Assembly (NCBI GenBank): GCA_947497065.1
Contig: CANMEQ010000003.1
Location: 310,001-374,000, forward strand
DNA from: an uncultured Paracoccaceae bacterium
GTDB lineage: Bacteria; Pseudomonadota; Alphaproteobacteria; Rhodobacterales; Rhodobacteraceae
Reading direction: 5' to 3'
DNA: 64,000 nucleotides
The position numbers were made by a program, and so were the translations under genes. The notes beneath the pieces are model-generated. The model searched no databases. It saw only the letters and a program-made list of their open reading frames with translations, and was not told the origin of the DNA. This document shows positions 26,397-34,610 of this stretch, in pieces. The first letter of the stretch is position 1. Each line of letters begins with the position of its first letter.

Positions 26397-27617
26397 ATGA
26401 CCCATTTCACCATCGCCAGCTTCAACGTCAAAAACCTGATTGGGGCCGACAAAGAATATTATAAATTCCAATCCTACACCCCCGAGGAATACGCGTGGAA
26501 ACAAGATTGGATGGCAGATCAACTGCTGACCATGGACGCCGACATCGTGGGCTTTCAAGAAATCTTCGAAGAAACCGCCCTACGTGATGTCATCTCCGAA
26601 GCCGATGCGCGCGGTGCTGAAGCCAATTCTGCGACCATCCCCGACAAATCCAAACGCTACCACCGCAAGGCCATTTTCCGTAAATTGGCCTTCACGCCCT
26701 ATCTCGCAAACGGCGGCACGGCAGGGCTGGCCTTTGCCCCCAATGTGGCCGACGGCGCACCGGGCCAACGCCGCCCCGGCGTCGCGATCCTGTCGCGGTT
26801 TGGCTTTGCTGAACCCCCAGAAGTTCTGCAAGATTTGCCCGAACCCATCGACATTCCCTTCGCGGCCCTGCGCGGCGATGACGATGGCGACGACGCTGGC
26901 TTCTTCCGCATCGCCCGCCTGTCGCGCCCCATTCTAAAGGCCCGCATCCCGGTCGATGGCCAGATCATCACCGTGTTCAACTGTCACCTCAAATCCAAAT
27001 TGGGCGAACACGTGGACACGGCTGCGGGCGCCAACCCCGAAGACCTCACCGCCTACGATCCGGCCGCCCGTGCACTGGGCTCCTTGCGGGCTGCCTTGCG
27101 CCGCATGGCCGAAGCCTGGGTGCTGCGCCGCGAAATCATCGAAGAGCTCGACGCTGGAAATCCGGTCATGGTCTTGGGCGATTTCAACGACGGCGAACAC
27201 GCGGTCAGCTCCGAAATCATCTCCGGCGAGGTGCCGTTCAAAAACTACGCATGGATGCTGCGCCACGACGCCAAATCCCCGCGCGACCGCTATTCCGATG
27301 CGGAAAACGAACAGATCACCGAAAACATCAACCGCGTGCGCCTGCATTCCGCCGAACGCCTCTTCGTCCGGAAATCCGCGCGCGATATGGTCTACACGTC
27401 GGCCTTTGGCGGCGTGTTTGAATCCATCGACCAAATCTACATGTCCCGCCATTTCCACCCGGATTTTGCCGGAAAAATCGGCGAGATGGAGTATTTCTCG
27501 GTCCTCAACGACCACCTTACCGACGGGTCCCATCCCGAAGCGCCCTACAACAAACTCGCCTCTGACCACGGCCAAATCATGGCCCACATGGTGATCGGCG
27601 CGCAGGACAAACCATGA
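26397..27617 (+). CDS. Endonuclease/exonuclease/phosphatase family protein
   Basis: 406 residues, EEP (DNase I-like) fold: FTIASFNVKNLIGADKEYY with the metal-binding Asn, DADIVGFQEIFEE with the Glu ligand, VMVLGDFNDGEHA (about 258), and LASDHGQIMAHMV at the end with the catalytic Asp-His. No signal peptide. Substrate (nucleic acid or phosphoester) not determinable. Starts 30 bases after the dehydratase and overlaps the next gene by 4 bases. Confidence 0.87.
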   Translation: MTHFTIASFNVKNLIGADKEYYKFQSYTPEEYAWKQDWMADQLLTMDADIVGFQEIFEETALRDVISEADARGAEANSATIPDKSKRYHRKAIFRKLAFTPYLANGGTAGLAFAPNVADGAPGQRRPGVAILSRFGFAEPPEVLQDLPEPIDIPFAALRGDDDGDDAGFFRIARLSRPILKARIPVDGQIITVFNCHLKSKLGEHVDTAAGANPEDLTAYDPAARALGSLRAALRRMAEAWVLRREIIEELDAGNPVMVLGDFNDGEHAVSSEIISGEVPFKNYAWMLRHDAKSPRDRYSDAENEQITENINRVRLHSAERLFVRKSARDMVYTSAFGGVFESIDQIYMSRHFHPDFAGKIGEMEYFSVLNDHLTDGSHPEAPYNKLASDHGQIMAHMVIGAQDKP

Positions 27618-28387
27618 CCAGCCACCAGATCGACGTCAAAGGCGCCACCCTAAACGCCACCGACACCGGCACCGGCCCCACCCTCGTGTTTTGTCACGGG
27701 CTAGGGCTGAACGGTGACATCTGGCACGACGTGGCAGGCCGGTTCCCCGACCACCGCATCATCACCTACGACCTGCGCGGTCACGGCGCCTCATCTGTGC
27801 CCGACGGCCCTTACACCATGGGCATGATGATCTCCGACGCCGAAGCCGTCTGCGATTATTTCAACCTCAAAGACGTGTGTTTCATCGGCCTGTCTGTCGG
27901 CGGCATGATCGCCCAAGGGCTGGCGGTCAAACGGCTCGATCTGATGCGCGCCATGGTCATGTGCTCTTCCTCTGCCAAAAACGGGCAACCGGGCCCTTGG
28001 ATCGAACGCGCCGCCCGCGCCCGCACCGAAGGCATCGCCCCGATGTACCCGGATATTTTCGCCCGCTGGAACGAGGACGAGGCCACAACCGCCCTCGCGC
28101 AATCCTACCTCGAACGGGTCAACCCCGAAGGGTACGCCGCCATGTGTGAAGCCATCGCAGGCACCGATTTTTACACACCAACCTCGGGCCTACGCCTGCC
28201 CACCTTGGGCCTATGCGGCGACCGCGACCGTGGCACGCCCCCCGATCTGGTGCGCGAAACCACAGACCTGATCCCCGGCTCCACCTTTCAATTGATCAAA
28301 GGCGCAGGCCACCTGCCGCCCATGTCAAAACCCAATGATGTGGCCGAACACCTGATGAATTTCCTCGTGCAGATCGGGCATATCTAG
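27614..28387 (+). CDS. Alpha/beta hydrolase, 3-oxoadipate enol-lactonase-like
   Basis: 257 residues. Oxyanion-hole region TLVFCHGLGLNGDIW, nucleophile Ser in FIGLSVGGMIAQGLA (about 96), Asp in GLCGDRDRGTPPDL and His in KGAGHLPPMSKP near the end: a full catalytic triad in the PcaD-type arrangement. No other protocatechuate genes are near, so the enol-lactonase label is only by similarity. Starts inside the nuclease gene stop (ATGA). Confidence 0.85.
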   Translation: MTSHQIDVKGATLNATDTGTGPTLVFCHGLGLNGDIWHDVAGRFPDHRIITYDLRGHGASSVPDGPYTMGMMISDAEAVCDYFNLKDVCFIGLSVGGMIAQGLAVKRLDLMRAMVMCSSSAKNGQPGPWIERAARARTEGIAPMYPDIFARWNEDEATTALAQSYLERVNPEGYAAMCEAIAGTDFYTPTSGLRLPTLGLCGDRDRGTPPDLVRETTDLIPGSTFQLIKGAGHLPPMSKPNDVAEHLMNFLVQIGHI

Positions 28388-28483
28388 CGCCCCCACTCCA
28401 AGCGCGCCCCTGAAATACCCCCCGAAATACCAGCGCTTAAACTTCCCACTTGTGCCGCCTCCGGTTCCGCCTAAACTCCGGCG

Positions 28484-29701
28484 ATGACCATCCAAAACCG
28501 CAAACGCGCCATCACCTTTATCCTGATCAACCTCACGCTCGACGCGATGGGGATCGGTCTGATCATGCCCGTCATGCCGGACCTGATAAACGAGGTCCAC
28601 GGCGGCACCTTGGGCAACGCCGCCGTCTGGGGCGGGCTGCTGGCCACCACATTCGCGGTGATGCAGTTCATCTTCGGGCCCATCTTAGGCTCCCTCTCAG
28701 ATAGATACGGCCGTCGCCCCATCATTTTGATCTCCCTGCTGGTCATGTCGGTGGATTATCTGGTCATGGCCGTCGCAGGCTCCATCTGGTTGCTCTTCGC
28801 CACACGCATCATCGGCGGCATCACCGCCGCCACCCAATCCACCGCCGCCGCCTTCATAGCCGACATTTCAGACCCGAAAGAGAAAGCCGCCAACTTTGGC
28901 CTGCTGGGCGCAGCCTTTGGCATGGGCTTTGTCTTGGGGCCCATCGTCGGCGGCCTGCTGGGTGAATTTGGCACCCGCGCGCCGTTCTATGCCGCCGCAG
29001 CCCTAGGCTTCATCAACCTCGCCTTCGGATACTTCGTGCTCCCCGAAACCGTGACCGACCGTATCCGCCGCCCCTTTTCCCTGCGCCGCGCCAACCCCTT
29101 TGGCGCCTTTCGCGCGATCACCAAACTCGACGGATTGCGCCGCCTCGTGCTGCTGGTGTTCCTCTACGAATTTGCCTTCATCGTATATCCCGCAACATGG
29201 GCCTATTTCACCAAACAGGCCTACGGCTGGTCGCCCGGCATGGTCGGCGCATCGCTGGCGATGTTTGGCATCGGCGTGGCCATCGTGCAGGCGGGCCTCA
29301 TCCGCCTCGTCCTCAACCGCTTCGGCGAACGCGGCACCATCGTCTTTGGCCTCATCTTCAACCTTGGCTCCTTCATTCTGCTGACGCTCATCACCAACGG
29401 CTGGATCGCCCTCGCGTTCATCCCGCTGACCTCCCTTGGCGCCGTGGTCACCCCCGCCCTCCAAGGGCTGATGTCCGCGCGCGCCGGTGACGATCAGCAA
29501 GGCGAACTTCAAGGGGTGATCGCCTCGGCCAAATCCATGGCCATGATCCTGTCCCCCTTGGCCATGACCCAAATCTTCTGGGCCTTCACCACCGAAACCG
29601 GCCCCTATTTTCCGGGTGCCGCTTTCGCGCTGTCCGCGCTCATCATGGTGGCCTGCCTCGTCGTGTTTCTGGGCCGACCCCGCCAAACGGTCACAACATA
29701 A
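28484..29701 (+). CDS. MFS transporter, tetracycline-resistance-like (TetA family)
   Basis: 405 residues, 12 predicted membrane helices. MFS motif A in GSLSDRYGRRPIILISLL (about 65-82), DAMGIGLIMPVMPDL in helix 1 and FGMGFVLGPIVGGLLGEFG near 150, all typical of the TCR/Tet proton-drug antiporters. Export of a drug or metabolite from the cytoplasm is likely; no tetR partner lies beside it, so real tetracycline resistance cannot be inferred. Confidence 0.88.
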   Translation: MTIQNRKRAITFILINLTLDAMGIGLIMPVMPDLINEVHGGTLGNAAVWGGLLATTFAVMQFIFGPILGSLSDRYGRRPIILISLLVMSVDYLVMAVAGSIWLLFATRIIGGITAATQSTAAAFIADISDPKEKAANFGLLGAAFGMGFVLGPIVGGLLGEFGTRAPFYAAAALGFINLAFGYFVLPETVTDRIRRPFSLRRANPFGAFRAITKLDGLRRLVLLVFLYEFAFIVYPATWAYFTKQAYGWSPGMVGASLAMFGIGVAIVQAGLIRLVLNRFGERGTIVFGLIFNLGSFILLTLITNGWIALAFIPLTSLGAVVTPALQGLMSARAGDDQQGELQGVIASAKSMAMILSPLAMTQIFWAFTTETGPYFPGAAFALSALIMVACLVVFLGRPRQTVTT

Positions 29702-29758
29702 ACAACGCCACAGCCGCCATAAAAACAGGGGCTGCAAAAAACGGCGTCACCGTGGTTT

Positions 29759-29802
29759 AACCATACCAAACCCATACTGGACCCATACCAGACCCATATC
29801 GC
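29759..29802 (+). repeat. Four 11-bp direct repeats before the enolase-superfamily gene
   Basis: Units aaccataccaa, acccatactgg, acccataccag and acccatatcgc follow each other with an exact 11-base period; the core ACCCATAC is kept in all but small changes. One unit per helical turn places them all on the same face of the DNA. They end 60 bases before the next start codon. Function unknown. Confidence 0.8.
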
Positions 29803-29862
29803 GGCAATCATAGGTCCAGCCGTGCCGACATAAGGCCAGATCGTTAAGGAATAGATCCGATC

Positions 29863-31095
29863 ATGAAACTCCAAGATCTCGACATTATCATCACAGCCCC
29901 CCCGGCCCCCGGATGGGGCGGGCGCTACTGGATTCTCGTCAAAGTCACGACCGATACAGGCATCACCGGATGGGGCGAATGCTATGCATCCACCGTCGGG
30001 CCCGACGCGATGAAAGCGGTCATTCGCGACGTGTTTGAACGTCACATGGCCGATGAAAACCCCGAGAACATCGAACTGATGTTCCGCCGTGTCTATTCCT
30101 CCGGCTTCACCCAACGGCCCGATCTGACGGTCATGGGCGCATGGTCCGGTTTGGAAATCGCCTGTTGGGATATCTTGGGCAAAGACCGGGATCGCCCCGT
30201 GCATGCGCTCATCGGCGGGCGTTTGAACGACAAAATCCGCGCCTACACCTACCTCTACCCCCTCGCGCACCACACCCTGCCCGATTTCTGGGGCAGCGCA
30301 GAGATGGCAGCCGAAGCCGCGGAGCATTACGTCAGCCAAGGCTACACTGCCCTCAAATTCGACCCCGCAGGCCCCTACACCATTCGCGCCGGTCACATGC
30401 CATCGATGCACGACATCGAAACATCCATCAAATTCTGCGAAACCATCCGCAAAGCCGTTGGAAATAAGGCTGATCTGTTGTTTGGCACCCACGGCCAATT
30501 CTCCACAGGTGGGGCCATCCGAATGGGCCAAGCCATCGATAAATTCAGCCCATTGTGGTATGAAGAACCCATTCCGCCGGATGCAGTCGGGGAAATGGCC
30601 AAGGTCGCAGCGGCCGTCAAAACACCTGTCGCCACGGGCGAACGTCTCACCACAAAGGCCGAATTCGCCGCCGTTCTACGCGGTGGCGCGGCCAACATCG
30701 TGCAGCCCGCTTTGGGCCGTTCGGGCGGCATTTGGGAAACCAAAAAGATCGCAACATTGGCCGAAGTCTATAACGCGCAGGTGGCGCCACACCTCTATGC
30801 AGGGCCTGTGGAATGGGCGGCGAACGTGCAATTGGCGGCGACTTTGCCGAACATTTTGCTGGCCGAAACCATCGAAACTCCGTTCCATGATGCGCTGATC
30901 AAATCCTCGATCACCGTCGAAGATGGCTACATCCCCGTGCCCACGGCCCCCGGTTTGGGCATCGAGGTCGACGAAGACCTCGCCCGCGCGCACCCCCTCA
31001 CCGACACGGGGTTGCATCTGGAAATGCAATCAGACCCTGTCAGCTACCACGCGCCCAACCTCTTCGCCGGCGGCGCCCCCGTAAAAGACGTCTAA
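29863..31095 (+). CDS. Mandelate racemase/muconate lactonizing enzyme family protein
   Basis: 410 residues with the enolase-superfamily layout: N-terminal capping domain (ILVKVTTDTGITGWGECYAS, 25-45), barrel with ALKFDPAGPY (about 170; base Lys and Asp), LLFGTHGQFSTGG (about 207), LWYEEPIPPD (about 227), ATGERLTTKAEF (about 252) and APHLYAGPVEWAA (about 312). Metal ligands Glu of YEEP and TGER are present; the first ligand position reads GTHGQ rather than D-x-N, which points to an acid-sugar dehydratase subgroup. Substrate unknown. AAGGA precedes the ATG; no co-transcribed partner. Confidence 0.88.
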   Translation: MKLQDLDIIITAPPAPGWGGRYWILVKVTTDTGITGWGECYASTVGPDAMKAVIRDVFERHMADENPENIELMFRRVYSSGFTQRPDLTVMGAWSGLEIACWDILGKDRDRPVHALIGGRLNDKIRAYTYLYPLAHHTLPDFWGSAEMAAEAAEHYVSQGYTALKFDPAGPYTIRAGHMPSMHDIETSIKFCETIRKAVGNKADLLFGTHGQFSTGGAIRMGQAIDKFSPLWYEEPIPPDAVGEMAKVAAAVKTPVATGERLTTKAEFAAVLRGGAANIVQPALGRSGGIWETKKIATLAEVYNAQVAPHLYAGPVEWAANVQLAATLPNILLAETIETPFHDALIKSSITVEDGYIPVPTAPGLGIEVDEDLARAHPLTDTGLHLEMQSDPVSYHAPNLFAGGAPVKDV

Positions 31096-31150
31096 CGCCG
31101 CCTTAACGCCAGTGTGGTAAGATGCGTCTAACACCCGTCAAAACATGAAC

Positions 31151-31174
31151 GTCAGCCGCGATTTCGGCTGACGC
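31151..31174 (+). terminator. Hairpin after the enolase-superfamily gene
   Basis: CGTCAGCCG (31151-31159) pairs with CGGCTGACG (31166-31174), loop CGATTT. It stands 55 bases after the stop; no T-run follows, so it is a probable rather than certain terminator. Confidence 0.5.
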
Positions 31175-31215
31175 TCAAAACACCCATTTGCCAAACCCAC
31201 AAAGTCCACCTAAAA

Positions 31216-31230
31216 TTGAACAAAGTTCAA
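31216..31230. promoter_or_regulatory. Palindromic operator before the tetR gene
   Basis: TTGAAC-AAA-GTTCAA, a perfect 6+3+6 palindrome, 11 bases before the TetR start codon and overlapping its ribosome site region. It shares the GAAC-N3-GTTC core with two palindromes before pspA, so it is a likely self-repression site. Confidence 0.7.
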
Positions 31231-31241
31231 AAAGGAATGTC

Positions 31242-31832
31242 ATGGCTGGTAAAGTAGAGCTCCGTCGTGCCGCGTTGCGGACAGCATTGATCGCCCATGC
31301 AAAGGCCCGCATCACGGCCGATGGGCTGAAAAACCTGCGGGCGCGTGATTTGGCCAAAGACGCGGGATGCGCCTTGGGTGCCATTTACAATGTCTTTGGC
31401 GATCTCAATGACCTGGTGCTCGCGGTCAACGCGGAAACATTCCACGATCTAGGTGCCTCTGTCGCTGAAAGCTTGTCCGATGCGCCGCAAACGCCAACGG
31501 ACCAATTGATCGTCATGGCACGGGCCTACCACCATTTTGCGGCGCAAAATTACCACCTCTGGCGGGCCTTGTTCGATATCGAACGCGCGCCCGGTGAAGC
31601 AGCGCCGGAGTGGTATCTTGCCGAAATGGGCCGGCTCTTCGCCTATATCGACGCGCCGTTGTCGGTGCTGCACCCAAACCACGATGCTGAACAGCGGACG
31701 TTACTCACCAAAGCCCTGTTTTCATCGGTGCATGGAATCGTACTTTTGGGGTTGGACGAAGCCTCATCCGGTGTGCCCGCCCCTCAGATTGACGAAATGA
31801 TTTCTTTGGTTCTCAGTCAGTTAGCTTCCTAA
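31242..31832 (+). CDS. TetR family repressor
   Basis: 196 residues from ATG 31242 (AAAGGA 7 bases upstream; 18-codon extension rejected). Helix-turn-helix at about 10-55: RRAALRTALIAHAKARITA, NLRARDLAKDAGCALGAIYN, VFGDLNDLVLAV, as in TetR proteins. C-terminal half is a helical ligand domain with YHHFAAQNYHLWRALFDIE near 105. It precedes the pspA-like gene by 97 bases in the same direction. Shared palindromes in front of both genes suggest it represses itself and the psp module. Confidence 0.88.
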   Translation: MAGKVELRRAALRTALIAHAKARITADGLKNLRARDLAKDAGCALGAIYNVFGDLNDLVLAVNAETFHDLGASVAESLSDAPQTPTDQLIVMARAYHHFAAQNYHLWRALFDIERAPGEAAPEWYLAEMGRLFAYIDAPLSVLHPNHDAEQRTLLTKALFSSVHGIVLLGLDEASSGVPAPQIDEMISLVLSQLAS

Positions 31833-31844
31833 AATCAGGATTAC

Positions 31845-31857
31845 TGAACGGCGTTCA
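31845..31857. promoter_or_regulatory. Palindrome 1 before pspA-like gene
   Basis: TGAAC-GGC-GTTCA, 5+3+5 perfect dyad, sharing the GAAC-N3-GTTC core with the site before tetR. Confidence 0.6.
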
Positions 31858-31898
31858 TAATTTTACTTGCGCAGCATGGGTCCTATCGCTAGCTTCGA

Positions 31899-31917
31899 TT
31901 GTGAACAATGTTCACAA
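31899..31917. promoter_or_regulatory. Palindrome 2 before pspA-like gene
   Basis: TTGTGAACAATGTTCACAA, a perfect 8+3+8 dyad, 54 bases (five helical turns) from the first palindrome centre-to-centre is 57. It lies just ahead of the ribosome site AAAAGGAAG, so a bound repressor would block transcription start or escape. Confidence 0.7.
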
Positions 31918-31928
31918 AAGGAAGCACC

Positions 31929-32612
31929 ATGTTTAAAACCCTCTCAACCCTCATCGCAGGGGTCAACGCCCGCTCCGAGGATCGCGTGCGTGACGCCTTC
32001 GCCATTGAATTGATTGACCAAAAAATCCGCGAGGCCGAAACCTCCCTCAAAGCGGCGAAGGCCACACTTGCCTCGCTTATCCAGCGGCAACGATCCGAAA
32101 TTCGCCAACGTGATGCCCTGAAATCCCGTATCGCAGACATGATGGGCCGCGCCAAAAGCGCTGTGGAGGCGGACCGTGAAGACCTCGCCGCGGAAGCCGC
32201 ACAAGCCGTGGCCCACATGGAAAATGAGCTGACAGTTCGCTCCGAGACCTGCGAAAGGTTAGATCAGAAAGCCATCCGGTTGCGCAGCTCAATCGAGGCG
32301 GGTCACCGCCGGATCATCGACCTCAAACAAGGGGCCATTCAGGCCCGCGCAGTGCGACGCGAGCAAGCGATCCAATCAAAGCTGAACACGACAATCGGCA
32401 CCACGTCGAGCACCCAAGACGCAGAAGACCTCATCGCGCGGGTCATGGGCCGCGATGACCCCTTCGAGCAGTCCGAAATCCTGCGCGAAATCGACCGTGA
32501 TCTGGGCCATGAAACCTTGGCAGATCGCATGGCCGACAACGGGTTTGGCCGCGCAACACGCGTCACGGCTGACGATGTTTTGGCACGCATCAAAACACAG
32601 AAATCTGCATAA
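31929..32612 (+). CDS. PspA/IM30 (ESCRT-III-like) family protein
   Basis: 227 residues from ATG 31929 (AAAAGGAAG upstream; an ATG 7 codons earlier overlaps the operator). N-terminal amphipathic stretch MFKTLSTLIAGVNARSEDRV, then long coiled coils (about 25-150) rich in E/R/A, and a C-terminal acidic tail region. The order matches PspA/Vipp1, which polymerise on the inner face of the membrane and protect it under stress. Unusual: the C-terminal part DAEDLIARVMGRDDPFEQSEI is shorter than in E. coli PspA, and no pspBC or pspF genes are near; a TetR gene takes the regulator's place. Confidence 0.82.
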   Translation: MFKTLSTLIAGVNARSEDRVRDAFAIELIDQKIREAETSLKAAKATLASLIQRQRSEIRQRDALKSRIADMMGRAKSAVEADREDLAAEAAQAVAHMENELTVRSETCERLDQKAIRLRSSIEAGHRRIIDLKQGAIQARAVRREQAIQSKLNTTIGTTSSTQDAEDLIARVMGRDDPFEQSEILREIDRDLGHETLADRMADNGFGRATRVTADDVLARIKTQKSA

Positions 32613-32639
32613 ACCGATTGATTTAAAAGGACGAAAACA

Positions 32640-32924
32640 ATGAGTAATTTCAACAAATCCGACAATGGCCTAATTATTTTGTTCAACGGTCTCGGGGTAG
32701 CGGTGGCCTACGGCATGCTTGCGCTTTCGCTGTACCTGTCGCCTGATGTTCCACTGGCCACAAAAGGGTATTGGGGCATCGGGATCCTGCTGTTGACCCT
32801 GTCATTGGTGAACTTCGTTAAACTGCGGTTCGACGAACGTCTCTCCGAAGATCGCATCACCCGCGTCGAAGAAGCCCGCAACGAACGCCTGCTGGCCGAA
32901 TATGTCGGCGGCGACGACACCTAA
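32640..32924 (+). CDS. YiaA/YiaB family small membrane protein
   Basis: 94 residues with two membrane helices (about 10-30 and 43-62), the second in GYWGIGILLLTLSLVNFVKL, followed by the charged cytoplasmic tail RFDERLSEDRITRVEEARNE typical of YiaAB domains. Lies 27 bases after the PspA-like gene with a good ribosome site (AAAGGACG), so it is made with it. Probably the membrane partner or anchor for PspA; a terminator follows. Confidence 0.78.
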   Translation: MSNFNKSDNGLIILFNGLGVAVAYGMLALSLYLSPDVPLATKGYWGIGILLLTLSLVNFVKLRFDERLSEDRITRVEEARNERLLAEYVGGDDT

Positions 32925-32929
32925 AACCA

Positions 32930-32975
32930 TGCGCCTCGCGTGCTGACATCAACAGCGCGCGGGGCGCACCCTTTT
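32930..32975 (+). terminator. Terminator of the tetR-pspA-yiaAB unit
   Basis: Long imperfect hairpin: TGCGCCTCGCGTGCTG (32930-32945) with CAGCGCGCGGGGCGCA (32953-32968), loop ACATCAA, then CCCTTTT. It starts 5 bases after the YiaAB stop. Confidence 0.75.
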
Positions 32976-33006
32976 CAAAATGGTCAACCTCCGTCAAAGT
33001 CGCCCG

Positions 33007-33672
33007 ATGAAACTGCTTTTGTCCCTCCCCCGCCGCGCGGCCGCCAAAGTGGTCGGCCTTGCCATTTCGCTGCTGGTTCATTTTCTAACGGCTGTGCGCG
33101 CCAACTGGGTGGGGATTGAACCGGTAAACCGCCAGCGGGTTTATTTTGCCAATCACGTCAGCAACGCGGACATGCCGATGATCTGGTCATGCCTGCCGCC
33201 CAATCTTCGGCGCAACGTGCGGCCGGTGGCGGCGGCGGATTATTGGCTGAAAAACAAATTGCGCGCGTTTGTGGGGCCGGAAGTGTTCAATTGCGTTTTG
33301 GTCGACCGCCGCCCTGAAGCCCGTGAGACGGGCCACGACCCGATGCAAAACATCCTCGATGCGCTCGATGAGGGGGCGTCGCTGATCATCTTTCCTGAAG
33401 GCAACCGCAATATGACCGATGCGCCCCTGCTGCCCTTCAAAGCGGGGCTGTTCAACATGGGGCTAGCGCGGCCAGATGTTGATTTGGTGCCCACCTGGAT
33501 TGCCAATGTGACCGATATTATGCCCAAGGGGGAGGTTATTCCCCTGCCGCTGATCTGCACAGTCACCTTTGGTGAGCCGATCCATGTGGCCGACAACGAA
33601 GACAAAACCGCCTTCCTCGAACGCGCATCCAATGCCCTGCTGGCGCTGGCCCCGAAGGAGGAAAAACTATGA
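33007..33672 (+). CDS. 1-acyl-sn-glycerol-3-phosphate acyltransferase-like protein (PlsC family)
   Basis: 221 residues from ATG 33007; a start 9 codons earlier (32980) is possible. N-terminal membrane helix (VVGLAISLLVHFLTAV), catalytic NHVSNAD (NHxxxxD block) near 47, and block III FPEGNRNM near 130, then a C-terminal helical part. It acylates lysophosphatidate or a related acceptor at the inner membrane. It overlaps the next gene, a CDP-diglyceride synthase, by 4 bases: the two act in consecutive steps. Confidence 0.87.
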   Translation: MKLLLSLPRRAAAKVVGLAISLLVHFLTAVRANWVGIEPVNRQRVYFANHVSNADMPMIWSCLPPNLRRNVRPVAAADYWLKNKLRAFVGPEVFNCVLVDRRPEARETGHDPMQNILDALDEGASLIIFPEGNRNMTDAPLLPFKAGLFNMGLARPDVDLVPTWIANVTDIMPKGEVIPLPLICTVTFGEPIHVADNEDKTAFLERASNALLALAPKEEKL

Positions 33673-34607
33673 CCCCCACAACATCCGAATTCCTGCCGAT
33701 TTTCTTTTTGGTCTGCGGTTTGATGCTGTCGCTGACCATCTTTGGGGAAGCTTTGCGCCAACGCGCGGGCCCTGACAATCCGGTGGTCGAGACATTCATG
33801 ACCCGCGTGCGAAGCTGGTGGGGGATGATTGTTCTGTTCACGCTGGCATTGATTGCAGGCAAGGTCGGGATGTTGGTTTTATTCGCCTTCGCGTCCTTTG
33901 CGGCGCTGCGGGAATTTCTGACATTGACCAGCAAGCGGCAGGCCGATCATTTGTCGTTGGCCTTGGCGTTCTTTGTGGTTTTGCCGTTGCAATACATTTT
34001 CGTCGGGCTGGGGTGGCAGGCGCTTTATACGGTGTTTGTGCCGGTTTATGCCTTCTTGTTGCTGCCGATCGTGTCTGTTCTGCGGGGCAATTCCGAACGG
34101 TTTTTGGTGCGTGTGGCCGAAACCCAATGGGCCTTGATGATCACCGTTTTTTGCATGTCCCATGTGCCGGCCTTGATGACCATTCAGGTTGAAGGCCATC
34201 CAACAGATCGCGGCATTCTATTGATCGCGTTCCTGATTATGGTGGTGCAGTTTGGCGATTTGTTGGACTTCTTTTTTGGCCGCCGCATTGGGAAAACCCG
34301 CATCGTTGAGGGAATCTCGTCCAAGACGTGGGAAGGTAAGATGTGTTCGATCATGGCGACGGCCGTCATTGGCGGATTTCTAGCTTGGATGACGCCGTTT
34401 GGCATTCCAGCCGCTATGGCAATGGCAGCCCTTGCGACAACGGTCGGGTCGTTTGGCAGCCTTGTCTTTGCAGCCATCAAACGTGACCGTGGTGTCAAAG
34501 ACTGGTCGCATCTGATCCCCGGCCAAGGCGGGTTTCTGGACCAGCTCGACAGTGTGGTTTTCGCAGCGCCCATTTTCTACCACGTGACCACATTGATCTG
34601 GACGTAA
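33669..34607 (+). CDS. Phosphatidate cytidylyltransferase (CdsA family)
   Basis: 312 residues, eight or so membrane helices. C-terminal signature region: VQFGDLLDFFFGRRIGKTRI, EGISSKTWEGKM, and FGSLVFAAIKRDRGVKDWSHLIPGQGGFLDQLDSV, which holds the S-x-x-x-R-D-x-x-K-D-x-x-x-x-x-P-G-H-G-G-x-x-D-R-x-D pattern of CdsA with small changes (GQGG, DQLD). Makes CDP-diacylglycerol from phosphatidate and CTP. Translationally coupled to the acyltransferase. Confidence 0.88.
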   Translation: MTPTTSEFLPIFFLVCGLMLSLTIFGEALRQRAGPDNPVVETFMTRVRSWWGMIVLFTLALIAGKVGMLVLFAFASFAALREFLTLTSKRQADHLSLALAFFVVLPLQYIFVGLGWQALYTVFVPVYAFLLLPIVSVLRGNSERFLVRVAETQWALMITVFCMSHVPALMTIQVEGHPTDRGILLIAFLIMVVQFGDLLDFFFGRRIGKTRIVEGISSKTWEGKMCSIMATAVIGGFLAWMTPFGIPAAMAMAALATTVGSFGSLVFAAIKRDRGVKDWSHLIPGQGGFLDQLDSVVFAAPIFYHVTTLIWT

Positions 34608-34610
34608 GGC

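Noticed and set aside
29759-29802. CRISPR-like short tandem repeat
   Set aside because: Repeats are only 11 bases, contiguous without spacers, and no cas genes are near.
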